The notes under the pieces: generated by a model
The model's input: only the letters and a program-made list of their open reading frames with translations
Told to the model about the DNA's origin: nothing
Databases searched by the model: none
Made by a program: the position numbers and the translations under genes
Part shown: piece by piece, positions 23,449-30,922 of the stretch
How the letters are laid out: each line of letters starts with the position of its first letter
Position numbering within the stretch: position 1 is the first letter of the stretch
Assembly: GCA_964640955.1 (NCBI GenBank)
Contig: CAZXJI010000006.1
Coordinates: forward strand, 62,001-126,000
Reading direction: 5' to 3'
From: CAXXOK01 sp964640955
GTDB taxonomy: Bacteria > Bacillota > Clostridia > Christensenellales > Aristaeellaceae
DNA length: 64,000 bases

Positions 23449-23475
23449 AACGGGCGGGCAAAGGGCCCGTTTTAT
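23449..23475 (+). terminator. Terminator-like hairpin upstream of the dnaA promoter
   Basis: AACGGGC and GCCCGTT form a 7-bp stem with a 9-nt loop, followed by TTATT. No coding region precedes it on this strand for several hundred bases, so it would end a non-coding transcript or insulate dnaA. Confidence 0.5.
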
Positions 23476-23500
23476 TCATTTTCGTCGCTTGGGGGCGCGC

Positions 23501-23529
23501 TTGTCAAACCGCATCGATTCTGATATGAT
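23501..23529 (+). promoter_or_regulatory. Promoter of dnaA
   Basis: TTGTCA at 23501-23506, 17 bp, TATGAT at 23524-23529, about 130 bp before the chosen dnaA start. Confidence 0.7.
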
Positions 23530-23662
23530 TAAGTCCGACTCGGTACCGCACCGCATAATTGAAGGACGGCTCCAAACCGGCGACGGACTTTCGTTCTTTT
23601 CGCCAGGATTGCCGGTCGCCTTTCAATTGCGTTCTATTTTCCAGACGGAGAGGTTGACGAAC

Positions 23663-24991
23663 TTGCTCAACGCGGAAGAGATTTGGAACAGCGCCTGTAA
23701 GATTTTGCGGGAGGAAATGAACAGCGTCTCCTACGAGACGTGGATCAAATCCGCCCTCAAGCCTTACGCCGTGATCGACAATACTTTTCTGCTGGAGTGC
23801 GTCAACGCCCTCATGCGGGATTTCGGCGTGGACCGCTACCTGACCAAGATCCAGAACGCCATAGCCACCGCGGCGGGCCGCGCGCTGAACGTGGAGATTC
23901 TGAACCACGACGAGCTTCTGACCCGCAAGACCGAGCTGGAAGCCAAGCAGGCGGATGTGAACCCCTGCCTGCTGAACCCCAAATACACCTTCGACACCTT
24001 CGTGGTGGGCCCCGGCAACCGCTTCGCGCACGCCGTGTCCCTGGCCGTGGCGGAGGTGCCCGCCAAGGCGTACAACCCGCTGTTCATCTACGGCGGGGTG
24101 GGGCTGGGCAAAACGCACCTGATGCACGCCATCGGCCACTACGCCCACGAGCTGTACCCGGAGATGAAGATTCTCTACATCACCAGCGAGGACTTCACCA
24201 ACCAGCTCATCATGGCCATGCAGAACAACACCAACCAGCAGTTCCGCGACCGGTTCCGCACCGTCGACCTGTTGATGGTGGACGATATTCAGTTTATCGC
24301 CGGCAAGCACAGCACCGAGGAGGAGTTTTTCCACACCTTCAACCACCTGCGCGAGGCCGGCAAACAGATCGTGGTGACGTCCGACCGGCCGCCCAAGGAG
24401 ATCAACAAGCTGGAGGAGCGCCTCTGCAGCCGCTTTGAGGGCGGCCTGCTGGCGGATATCCAGCGCCCCGATTTTGAGACCCGCCTGGCGATCCTCCGCA
24501 AGAAGGCGGAATACGACCATCTGCTGATCGGCGACGATATCCTCTCCCTGATCGCCGAAAAGGTGGACACCAACGTGCGCGAGCTGGAAGGGTCGCTGAC
24601 GAGGCTGACGGCGTACAGCTCGCTCACGCGCCGGCAGATCGACATGCAGCTGGCGCGCGAGGCGCTGCGCGAGCTGTTCAACCACAGCGAAAGCCGCCGC
24701 GTGACCACCGACGGCATCCAAGACGCCGTGGCGACCTATTACGGCATCACCGTGGACGACCTCAAAAGCCCGCGCCGCAACCACGAGGTAACGGTGCCCC
24801 GCCAGATCGCCATGTATCTGACGCGGGAGATGCTCGGCCTGAGCCTGACCAAGATTGGCGACGCCTTCGGCGGGCGGCACTACACCACCGTCATGAGCTC
24901 CATCGACAAGGTGGAGGAGTCCATCAAGCAGTCGCCGAGCCTGACCAGCCTGCTGGACGACGTGCGGCGCATGATTAAGGACGGAAAGTAG
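23663..24991 (+). CDS. dnaA: Chromosomal replication initiator protein DnaA
   Basis: A 442-residue AAA+ initiator. Domain I begins EEIWNSACKIL. Domain III has Walker A GGVGLGKT at 144-151, Walker B LLMVDDIQFI, and sensor regions. Domain IV carries the DNA-binding signature GGRHYTTV at 403-410. The start is taken as TTG at 23663 with GGAGAGG nine bases upstream; the open frame extends 83 codons further back, but that part crosses the promoter. dnaN does not follow; the gene ends at a terminator and a minus-strand gene. No clear DnaA-box cluster was found nearby. Confidence 0.95.
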   Translation: MLNAEEIWNSACKILREEMNSVSYETWIKSALKPYAVIDNTFLLECVNALMRDFGVDRYLTKIQNAIATAAGRALNVEILNHDELLTRKTELEAKQADVNPCLLNPKYTFDTFVVGPGNRFAHAVSLAVAEVPAKAYNPLFIYGGVGLGKTHLMHAIGHYAHELYPEMKILYITSEDFTNQLIMAMQNNTNQQFRDRFRTVDLLMVDDIQFIAGKHSTEEEFFHTFNHLREAGKQIVVTSDRPPKEINKLEERLCSRFEGGLLADIQRPDFETRLAILRKKAEYDHLLIGDDILSLIAEKVDTNVRELEGSLTRLTAYSSLTRRQIDMQLAREALRELFNHSESRRVTTDGIQDAVATYYGITVDDLKSPRRNHEVTVPRQIAMYLTREMLGLSLTKIGDAFGGRHYTTVMSSIDKVEESIKQSPSLTSLLDDVRRMIKDGK

Positions 24992-25035
24992 GCTTTCGGC
25001 GGCAAGGCCCTGGAAGCCTGATGAAAACGGTATTA

Positions 25036-25070
25036 AAGGAAAAGGGCCGCCCGGATTGGGCGGTCCTTTC
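25036..25070. terminator. Bidirectional terminator between dnaA and the SH3-domain gene
   Basis: AAGGGCCGCCC and GGGCGGTCCTT pair over 11 positions with one G-T pair. Minus-strand reading continues into TTTTCCTTTAAT, a good T-rich tail. Confidence 0.75.
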
Positions 25071-25082
25071 GCGCGGATTCTC

Positions 25083-26330
25083 CTACCGTTCGACCGTCAG
25101 CGCGACGCTGAACGAAACGTCGGCCAGGGGGACGTAGCCGAACAGATCGTGGTTCGCAGATAGCTCGATGACGCAGTTGAGCCACGTGTCTCCCTTGCGC
25201 ACATAGCCGCTCGTCACCTCGCTGGTCCCCGGCGTGACCGACCCGAGTATCCACACCTTGGCCTTCGCGGGCGCGGTGAAATCCGTGGCCGTGAAAAAGG
25301 CGTCGGACTGCACAAAATCGTACACGTCGGCAGAAACCTTCATGGTTCCCGACGAGGAGACCGAGCCGGTCACGGCCTGAATGGAGGCCGTCTCCACGTA
25401 TCCGTAGCGGTACGTAACGGGCGCGTCGGTCAGGATGCGGATGTAGCTGCGCGTTCCCCGCTCCCCCAGCACCTGAAAATCGTCCGCACCGGATACGCTA
25501 TCCGCCGCGCTCGCATCGCCGTACCGGGCAAACAGGGGCACGCTCTCGTACAGCGCGCGGGAGAAGGGCGGGTAGGAAAGCGGCACGCCGCCGGAGGAAA
25601 AATCGAGGTATTTATCCATCACGTAGCCGGCGGTGTCGCCGATGCGCACGTGCGTCCAGCCGTCGTCGTTCGCGTGGTTGTCGAACAGCAGGTGCACAAC
25701 CGTTCCCGCGTAATACTTGCCCAGCGAACAGGCGGAGGCGTCCGTATCGGCGCGCAGGTTCAGCCGGTTTTGCAGCGAATCGGTTTTCACCCGCGCGGTG
25801 GCGAGGTTTTCCGTCATGCCGATGTCTTCCGTCAGGGTGTACCCCACGGTCGCGCGGCCGCTTGCGTCGGTATAGCATACCTGCAGCCAGTCGTAGCCGA
25901 CGGTGGCCAGGACGTTGATGACGCCGGTGTCCATCTGCAGCAGGGTTTCGCTCGTCAGGTTGGTATCGGCGTACAGCGGCACGACCGCCGCTTCGCCCGG
26001 CCGGCAGACCATCCCGGAGATTCCCTGCCGCGCCCCGGCCGAAGCCTGCCGGGTTGCGGACAGGTAGTCGCTCATCATGTAGCCCTCGCGGTCGCCGATG
26101 CGCACGCGCCACCATTGGCCGTCGCGCTCAAGCACCTCCACCTGTACGTTGGCAAAATACTTGCCCAGCGTTTCGGCATCCGCGGCGGGCGACTGCCGAA
26201 GCCGCACGCGGTCCAGCTCGCCGCCCAGGTTGCAGGTGTACGCCGTGTCCGCCGCGGACGCGAGCGCGCCGCATGCGGAGCCGCACAGCAGCAGCGCGGT
26301 AACCAGAAAACCAAGCAAGCGCTTCTTCAA
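25083..26330 (-). CDS. Secreted protein with bacterial SH3 domains
   Basis: A 415-residue protein. Signal peptide 1-25 (MKKRLLGFLVTALLLCGSACGALA). SH3b-like repeats are visible at about 33-92 (VRLRQSPAADAETLGKYF, REGYMMSDYL) and 185-245 (LNLRADTDASACSLGKYY, TAGYVMDKYL), with a probable degenerate one between them. The C-terminal third is beta-rich and unrecognised. Such proteins bind cell-wall peptides or act as wall-associated modules. No catalytic domain is visible. Confidence 0.8.
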   Translation of the reverse strand: MKKRLLGFLVTALLLCGSACGALASAADTAYTCNLGGELDRVRLRQSPAADAETLGKYFANVQVEVLERDGQWWRVRIGDREGYMMSDYLSATRQASAGARQGISGMVCRPGEAAVVPLYADTNLTSETLLQMDTGVINVLATVGYDWLQVCYTDASGRATVGYTLTEDIGMTENLATARVKTDSLQNRLNLRADTDASACSLGKYYAGTVVHLLFDNHANDDGWTHVRIGDTAGYVMDKYLDFSSGGVPLSYPPFSRALYESVPLFARYGDASAADSVSGADDFQVLGERGTRSYIRILTDAPVTYRYGYVETASIQAVTGSVSSSGTMKVSADVYDFVQSDAFFTATDFTAPAKAKVWILGSVTPGTSEVTSGYVRKGDTWLNCVIELSANHDLFGYVPLADVSFSVALTVER

Positions 26331-26384
26331 AGGTTTCGCCTCCGTTTCGTTTCCCGTGAAAAATAACGAAACGGAAGGATGGAA

Positions 26385-27113
26385 TTATCCCCGTTTTTCC
26401 CATTCTCCGCTCACCGCAAAGCACAGCGTCCCCTCGCTCGTCCCCCGAAGCACGCTCTGCGCGTCTTCCCGGTTCAGGCTCAGCGCCACCGTCTCGCCGG
26501 GGATCACCTCGCGGTCGTAGTGCACCAGCACGTCGGTCAGCCTCCGCTCCCGGTGCCATTCCATGGGGAAGCAGTCGCAGAACCAGTCCAGGTAACGGGC
26601 GTTGTTCACGTGGCCGTTAACGTCCACGTCGGAGTAGCGCGCCGTGCGCGCCGCGCTTTCGGCGGGGCCGTCCGGCGCGGGCAGGTTGCCGGGCAGGGGC
26701 AGGGGCGGTTCCAGCGCGCAGGTCAGCTCGTCGTTTCCGTTGAGCCAGGGTTTGGCCATGCGGCGCGTTTCCAGATCCAGCTGCGCGTAGAGCATCGAGG
26801 CGGCGCCCACGGGCTCGCCCGCGACGAAAAAACGGTAATAGCGCGGGAAAAAAGCGTGCCGGGGCGGCTTGGGCCACGTGCGGACGACGACCGTCTCTCC
26901 CGCCGCGGGCACGCGCTCCAGCCGCAGGCGCGCGCGGGTTACCACCCAGGCGAGGTTCTGCCCCCGCAGGTCGCGCAGGCCCAGCCCGTAGCCGTCGCAG
27001 TGCGCCGCCGCGACCTCCTGCATGGCGGAAAACATCCCGCTGAAACGCCATTCGCCGTTCACGTCCACGTCCTCGGTGCGCAAAAAGCGCTCCTGCTCGA
27101 AATAACCGTTCAA
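26385..27113 (-). CDS. Acyl-ACP thioesterase family protein
   Basis: A 242-residue double hot-dog protein. The first hot-dog contains VDVNGEWRFSGMFSAMQEVA and WVVTRARLRLERVP; the second contains SDVDVNGHVNNARYLDWF, where the N-x-H region corresponds to the active site of plant-type FatA/FatB enzymes. It hydrolyses acyl-ACP to free fatty acids; chain-length preference cannot be predicted. It precedes, on the minus strand, the SH3 gene by 54 bp, but a functional link is not obvious. Confidence 0.88.
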   Translation of the reverse strand: MNGYFEQERFLRTEDVDVNGEWRFSGMFSAMQEVAAAHCDGYGLGLRDLRGQNLAWVVTRARLRLERVPAAGETVVVRTWPKPPRHAFFPRYYRFFVAGEPVGAASMLYAQLDLETRRMAKPWLNGNDELTCALEPPLPLPGNLPAPDGPAESAARTARYSDVDVNGHVNNARYLDWFCDCFPMEWHRERRLTDVLVHYDREVIPGETVALSLNREDAQSVLRGTSEGTLCFAVSGEWEKRG

Positions 27114-27150
27114 GGTGCGTCCCCGTCCTTCCGTATTTGAAAGCGTTCTT

Positions 27151-27233
27151 TAGGTAACCGCTGAACAAATACCCTTCGCGTCCGCGGCGCTCTGCTTTGG
27201 CAGCCGCAAAGTGATCGAATCAGTGGTTACCTA
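27151..27233. repeat. 83-bp inverted-repeat element
   Basis: TAGGTAACCGCTGA at 27151-27164 and TCAGTGGTTACCTA at 27220-27233 are inverted copies with one mismatch. The interior has no coding capacity but contains a small CTGC/GCAG hairpin. Both ends are TA, so a miniature inserted element is possible; the alternative is an operator or hairpin serving the flanking divergent genes. Confidence 0.45.
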
Positions 27234-27277
27234 GGTCATTCGCTCCCGGCGCGCGTTTCCCTGCCCGCCGTGGGCGC

Positions 27278-27306
27278 TTGAAATGCGCCGCCGCTCATGG
27301 TATGCT
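27278..27306 (+). promoter_or_regulatory. Promoter of the secreted-protein gene at 27339
   Basis: TTGAAA at 27278-27283, 17 bp, TATGCT at 27301-27306. Confidence 0.6.
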
Positions 27307-27338
27307 GTTCGCGCCGCGATACGGCAAGGAGGTCGCCT

Positions 27339-27968
27339 ATGAAACGGATTACCGCCCTGTTGCTTGTGCTTTTTCTGTTCGCGCCCGCCTGCGCCCTCGC
27401 CCTGACCGGCCAGAGCTACGCGACGTTCGATTCCTATTATCAGGAGGATGTTTCCTTCATCAACAAGTACGCCGGCCGCCATATGCTGCCCATGGTGCTG
27501 TCCAAAAGCAACAGCACGTCGGGAGACGGTCGCACCTACTACGAGCTGATCGGCGACGTGTTGACCGTGAACGTGACCGTGGACATCAACAGCGTCGTCG
27601 AGACGTGCGAAATCCGCCTGACGGCCCCGGCGGGCATGTCGTACGGCGACAGCGCGTATGAGGATTTCGCGGTTTCCGGCTACCACAGCTACGCGTTTCT
27701 GATGGCCATGGTCGCCGCCACCGACGCCGCCGACCGCTACGCGCTGGTGACCCAGGTGGAGCAGGGGCTGGTCGACGGCGGGGGCGCGTACGTCTGCCAG
27801 ACCGGCGCGTACACGCTGACCTGCGCGCAGAGCGACGGTACGGCCGTGCTCAGCTTCCAGAACAACGGCGTCGCAACGGATACGCCCGCACCCGACCCCG
27901 ACGCGACACCCGACCCGGACACGACCGACGAGCCCGAAGGCGAGGATTGGGCCGCGCAGGTCGGGTAA
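27339..27968 (+). CDS. Secreted protein of unknown function with Asp-Pro-Thr-rich tail
   Basis: A 209-residue protein. Signal peptide 1-22 (ITALLLVLFLFAPACALA). The central domain (about 25-180) is not recognised; it contains only one clear cysteine pair, YVCQ and LTCA, in the mature part apart from ETCEI. The C-terminal 30 residues are a low-complexity tail with DPDATPDPDTT, the same composition as the repeat region of the large secreted protein at 57331. The start is the ATG at 27339 with AAGGAGG upstream; an earlier in-frame ATG has no site. Confidence 0.7.
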   Translation: MKRITALLLVLFLFAPACALALTGQSYATFDSYYQEDVSFINKYAGRHMLPMVLSKSNSTSGDGRTYYELIGDVLTVNVTVDINSVVETCEIRLTAPAGMSYGDSAYEDFAVSGYHSYAFLMAMVAATDAADRYALVTQVEQGLVDGGGAYVCQTGAYTLTCAQSDGTAVLSFQNNGVATDTPAPDPDATPDPDTTDEPEGEDWAAQVG

Positions 27969-27988
27969 AAGAACCTGTTCTGTCCGCC

Positions 27989-28453
27989 CTACGGGTACAG
28001 CGCGAGCGTGGCTTTCAGGCCCTCCGGCCCGGCCGGAAAGGCCTCGATCTCGGTTTTCGCCACGCGCAGAGCCTCCCGGTAGGGATAGCCGTAAATGCCG
28101 GCGGAGATCAGCGGAAACGCGACGGAGGACAGCCCGAGCTCCCGCGCCAGCGTGAGCGAGCGCCGGTAGCAGGAGCGCAGAAGCGTTTCCTCCCCTTCCG
28201 TTCCGCCGCGCCACACCGGCCCCACCGCGTGGATCACGTAGCGGGCGAACAGCCGGAAACCCGGCGTCACCGCCGCGTCGCCCGTGGCGCAGCCGCCCAG
28301 CGCCTCGCAGGCGGCCCGCATCTGTGCGCGGCCCGCCGCCGCGAAGATTGCCCCGCAAACGCCGCCGCCTTCCGCCAGGGCGGCGTTTGCGGCGTTGACG
28401 ATGGCGTCGGTTCTCATCGTTACGATATCGGCGTGCAGTAGGGTCAGTTCCAT
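27989..28453 (-). CDS. Macro-domain protein (probable ADP-ribose-binding/hydrolysing)
   Basis: A 154-residue single macro domain. The ligand-binding segments are clear: ADIVTMRTDAIVNAANAAL, GGGVCGAIFAAAG, and ISAGIYGYP. Family members hydrolyse O-acetyl-ADP-ribose or remove ADP-ribose from proteins. The start at 28453 has a GAGGGGGG site upstream; a 17-residue upstream extension is not needed. It is divergent from the DNA glycosylase gene. Confidence 0.88.
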   Translation of the reverse strand: MELTLLHADIVTMRTDAIVNAANAALAEGGGVCGAIFAAAGRAQMRAACEALGGCATGDAAVTPGFRLFARYVIHAVGPVWRGGTEGEETLLRSCYRRSLTLARELGLSSVAFPLISAGIYGYPYREALRVAKTEIEAFPAGPEGLKATLALYP

Positions 28454-28535
28454 GCGGCATCCCCCCTCGCCTTTCAGCATACCCCCGCGCCCGCGTTCCG
28501 TCAACGCGGCGGGAAAAGCAAAGGAGCGCTGACCG

Positions 28536-29441
28536 TTGCCTGTTCAGATCAAAGCGGAGCATTTCGACCCCTTCCTCATCATGGACAGCGGGCAGTGCTT
28601 CCGTATGGCAAGACTTACCGAAAACACGGTGGAAACGGTGGCGTCCGGCCGCCGCGTGGCCGTTTCGGCGCTGGACGGCGGGCGCTTTTCCTTCGACTGC
28701 CCGCCGGACGAATACGAACGGTTCTGGAAGCCCTATTTCGATCTGGATACGGATTACGGCAAACTGCTGGCGGCCGCGCCCCGCGGCGACGCGCTTCTCA
28801 GGCGGGCGCTGGAGGCGGGCGAAGGTTTACGCATTCTGCGGCAGGACCCGTGGGAAACGCTGTGCGCCTTCATCCTCTCCCAGCGCAAGAACATTCGGGC
28901 CATCCGCGCCTGTGTGGAAGCCCTGTGCGAGCGTTTCGGCGAGCCGGTCGAAGGTACGGACCGCAAAGCCTTTCCCGCGCCCGAGCGCCTCGCGGCGCTT
29001 TCGGCGTGCGAGGCCGGGGTATGCGGACTGGGCTACCGCACGCCCTATCTGCTAGACGCGGCGCAGAAGGTCGCCTCGGGCCGGATCGACCTGGCCGCGC
29101 TCGGCCACCTTTCGGACGGGGCGCTGTTCGAGCAGCTGCTTTCCATCCACGGCGTGGGCGTGAAGGTGGCCGACTGCGTGATGCTCTTCGGCTATCACCG
29201 CCTCTCCCGCGCGCCCGTGGACGTGTGGATACGGCGCGTGATCGAGGAAGCATACGGCGGAACGTCTCCCTTTCCCGGCTTCGGGGAATACGCCGGGGTA
29301 TACCAGCAGTATCTGTTCGTCCTCCGCCGGGATGAAGGGAAAAACCCCGCCGTACCGGCGCAGTGCAGCAAAAAAACAAAACCGCGCCCCGTTTCCGCCC
29401 GTGAGGCGCGCGCGGACTGCGGACGGGAAAAAGGCCGGTAG
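28536..29441 (+). CDS. 8-oxoguanine DNA glycosylase/AP lyase (OGG1 type)
   Basis: A 301-residue HhH-GPD repair enzyme. The N-terminal OGG-N domain starts about residue 5 (DSGQCFRM). The HhH motif ends HGVGVKVADC with K210 as the Schiff-base lysine, and D229 (APVDVWI) is the catalytic aspartate; their 19-residue spacing matches K249/D268 of human OGG1. The last 40 residues (KKTKPRPVSAREARADC) are a basic extension without family resemblance. TTG start with AAGGAG upstream. Confidence 0.92.
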   Translation: MPVQIKAEHFDPFLIMDSGQCFRMARLTENTVETVASGRRVAVSALDGGRFSFDCPPDEYERFWKPYFDLDTDYGKLLAAAPRGDALLRRALEAGEGLRILRQDPWETLCAFILSQRKNIRAIRACVEALCERFGEPVEGTDRKAFPAPERLAALSACEAGVCGLGYRTPYLLDAAQKVASGRIDLAALGHLSDGALFEQLLSIHGVGVKVADCVMLFGYHRLSRAPVDVWIRRVIEEAYGGTSPFPGFGEYAGVYQQYLFVLRRDEGKNPAVPAQCSKKTKPRPVSAREARADCGREKGR

Positions 29442-29514
29442 GGCAAGCCCTTCCCGGTTTTCGGCGCCGGAGCGCCGCCGCGGAGGAAAACGGCGGAAAA
29501 GCCTGAAATGACGG

Positions 29515-29543
29515 TTGCAATGTGCGAAATTTGATGGTACAGT
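29515..29543 (+). promoter_or_regulatory. Promoter of the nucleoside importer operon
   Basis: TTGCAA at 29515-29520, 17 bp, TACAGT at 29538-29543, leaving a leader of about 80 nt. Confidence 0.6.
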
Positions 29544-29631
29544 ATATCCATCGAACAACGGCGTTCGGTTGATTTCGTTGCGCTCGTTGTGGGTGCGGCG
29601 ACAACAGTAAAAAGTGTATGGAGGGTTTCAC

Positions 29632-30756
29632 ATGAGAAAGTTCTTTGCGGTTCTCCTGTCCGTAATGCTGCTCACGAGCCTGGCCGTGCTGCCCGCGACC
29701 GCCGAAAGCGCGGTGACGCTGGACAACATCAAAATCGGCTTCGTGCATCTGTCCGATCCCAGCGATATGGGCTACACCTACAACCATAATCTGGGCACCG
29801 AGAAAATGAAGGAGACGCTCGGCCTCCGTGACGACCAGATCATCAACAAGTTCAACATCCCCGAAACCGACGAATGCGCCGACGCCATTCAGGAGTTGAT
29901 CGACGACGGCTGCAACATCATCTTCGCCACCAGCTTCGGGTTTGAAAACTACATGCTCGCCGCCGCCGAGGAGAACCCGGATATCGAGTTCTGCCATGCG
30001 ACCGGCTATCAGGCCGCCGGTTCCGGCCTGGCCAACATGCACAACTACTTCGGCAAGATCTTCGAAGCGCGTTACCTCAGCGGTATCGCCGCCGGCCTCA
30101 AGGCCAAGGAAATCGGCAACAACGTGCTGGGCTACGTGGCCGCCATGCCGTTCGCCGAGGTCATCAGCGGTTACACCAGCTTCTATCTGGGTGCCAAGAG
30201 CGTCAACCCCGACGTGACCATGAAAGTCGGTTATATCGCCACGTCCTGGAATGATCCCGTGAAAGAGGCGCAGCTTGCTCAGGCGCTGGTGGACGCGGGC
30301 TGCGGCGTGATCAGCCAGCACTGCGACTCCACCGCCACCGCTACCATCTGCGAAGACAACGGCGTGTTCCATGTCGGCTATAACTCCTCCATGATCAGCG
30401 TCGCGCCCAATGCCTCCCTCACCAGCGCCGTGTGGGATTGGAGCAAATACCTGATCTACGCCGTCAATTGCGTTCTGGACGGCGAACCCATCGCGGCCGA
30501 CTGGGCGGGCGACCTGGCCAGCGGCATGTGCGACATCAGCGAGATCAACGAAGCCATCGCGGCCCCCGGTACCGACGAGGCTATCGAGGCTGCCCGCCAG
30601 GGCATCATCGACGGTACGCTGCATGTGTTCGCCGGCCCGCTGACCGACGTTGACGGCAACGTGGTCGTCGCCGACGGCGAATACTACGACGAGTCCGGCT
30701 CGGCCTCCGCGCCCTCCTGGGCTTATATCCTGCAGGGTATTGAAGTGATCGAGTAA
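29632..30756 (+). CDS. BMP-family ABC transporter substrate-binding protein
   Basis: A 374-residue periplasmic-type binding protein of the basic membrane protein/PnrA family, which binds purine nucleosides. KIGFVHLSDPSDMGYTYNHN, the aromatic/acidic D-D-G-C-N-I-I-F-A-T-S-F-G-F region and the late GEPIAADW block are typical. The signal peptide (1-25) ends LPATAES and has no lipobox cysteine, unlike most Gram-positive members, which are lipoproteins. The ATG has GGAGGG upstream. First gene of a four-gene importer cluster. Confidence 0.9.
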   Translation: MRKFFAVLLSVMLLTSLAVLPATAESAVTLDNIKIGFVHLSDPSDMGYTYNHNLGTEKMKETLGLRDDQIINKFNIPETDECADAIQELIDDGCNIIFATSFGFENYMLAAAEENPDIEFCHATGYQAAGSGLANMHNYFGKIFEARYLSGIAAGLKAKEIGNNVLGYVAAMPFAEVISGYTSFYLGAKSVNPDVTMKVGYIATSWNDPVKEAQLAQALVDAGCGVISQHCDSTATATICEDNGVFHVGYNSSMISVAPNASLTSAVWDWSKYLIYAVNCVLDGEPIAADWAGDLASGMCDISEINEAIAAPGTDEAIEAARQGIIDGTLHVFAGPLTDVDGNVVVADGEYYDESGSASAPSWAYILQGIEVIE

Positions 30757-30770
30757 TCCTCTGTCATCCG

Positions 30771-30818
30771 GCGGGCTGCCGTCGCCACGAACATGGGTCG
30801 TGCGCGGCGGCAGCCCGC
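30771..30818 (+). terminator. Hairpin between binding-protein and ATPase genes (possible attenuator)
   Basis: 15-bp arms GCGGGCTGCCG..CGC and GCG..CGGCAGCCCGC with a loop of about 18 nt, followed by TTCTCGTTT. Such an element in importer operons often lets the binding protein be made in excess over the membrane components. Confidence 0.6.
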
Positions 30819-30922
30819 TTCTCGTTTGGGCCCGACGGACCCGACCTAAACCGGCCCGACGGCCGCGCGCCCGCGCGGCGCGCGGCCGTCGATTCGGTTT
30901 ACGACAAGGAGTGACGAACGCT

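Noticed and set aside
23431..23475. T-box or SRP RNA
   Set aside because: The GGTACCACAACCGC stretch followed by a terminator recalls a T-box end, but the specifier stem and the consensus antiterminator are not present and no tRNA-related gene follows. SRP RNA conserved loops are absent too.
23414..23662. N-terminal extension of DnaA
   Set aside because: The in-frame extension covers the dnaA promoter and has no homology to DnaA domain I; the TTG at 23663 with its own Shine-Dalgarno site gives the normal length.
23145..23662. Replication origin next to dnaA
   Set aside because: No cluster of TTATCCACA-like DnaA boxes and no AT-rich unwinding element was seen; dnaN and other origin genes are absent.
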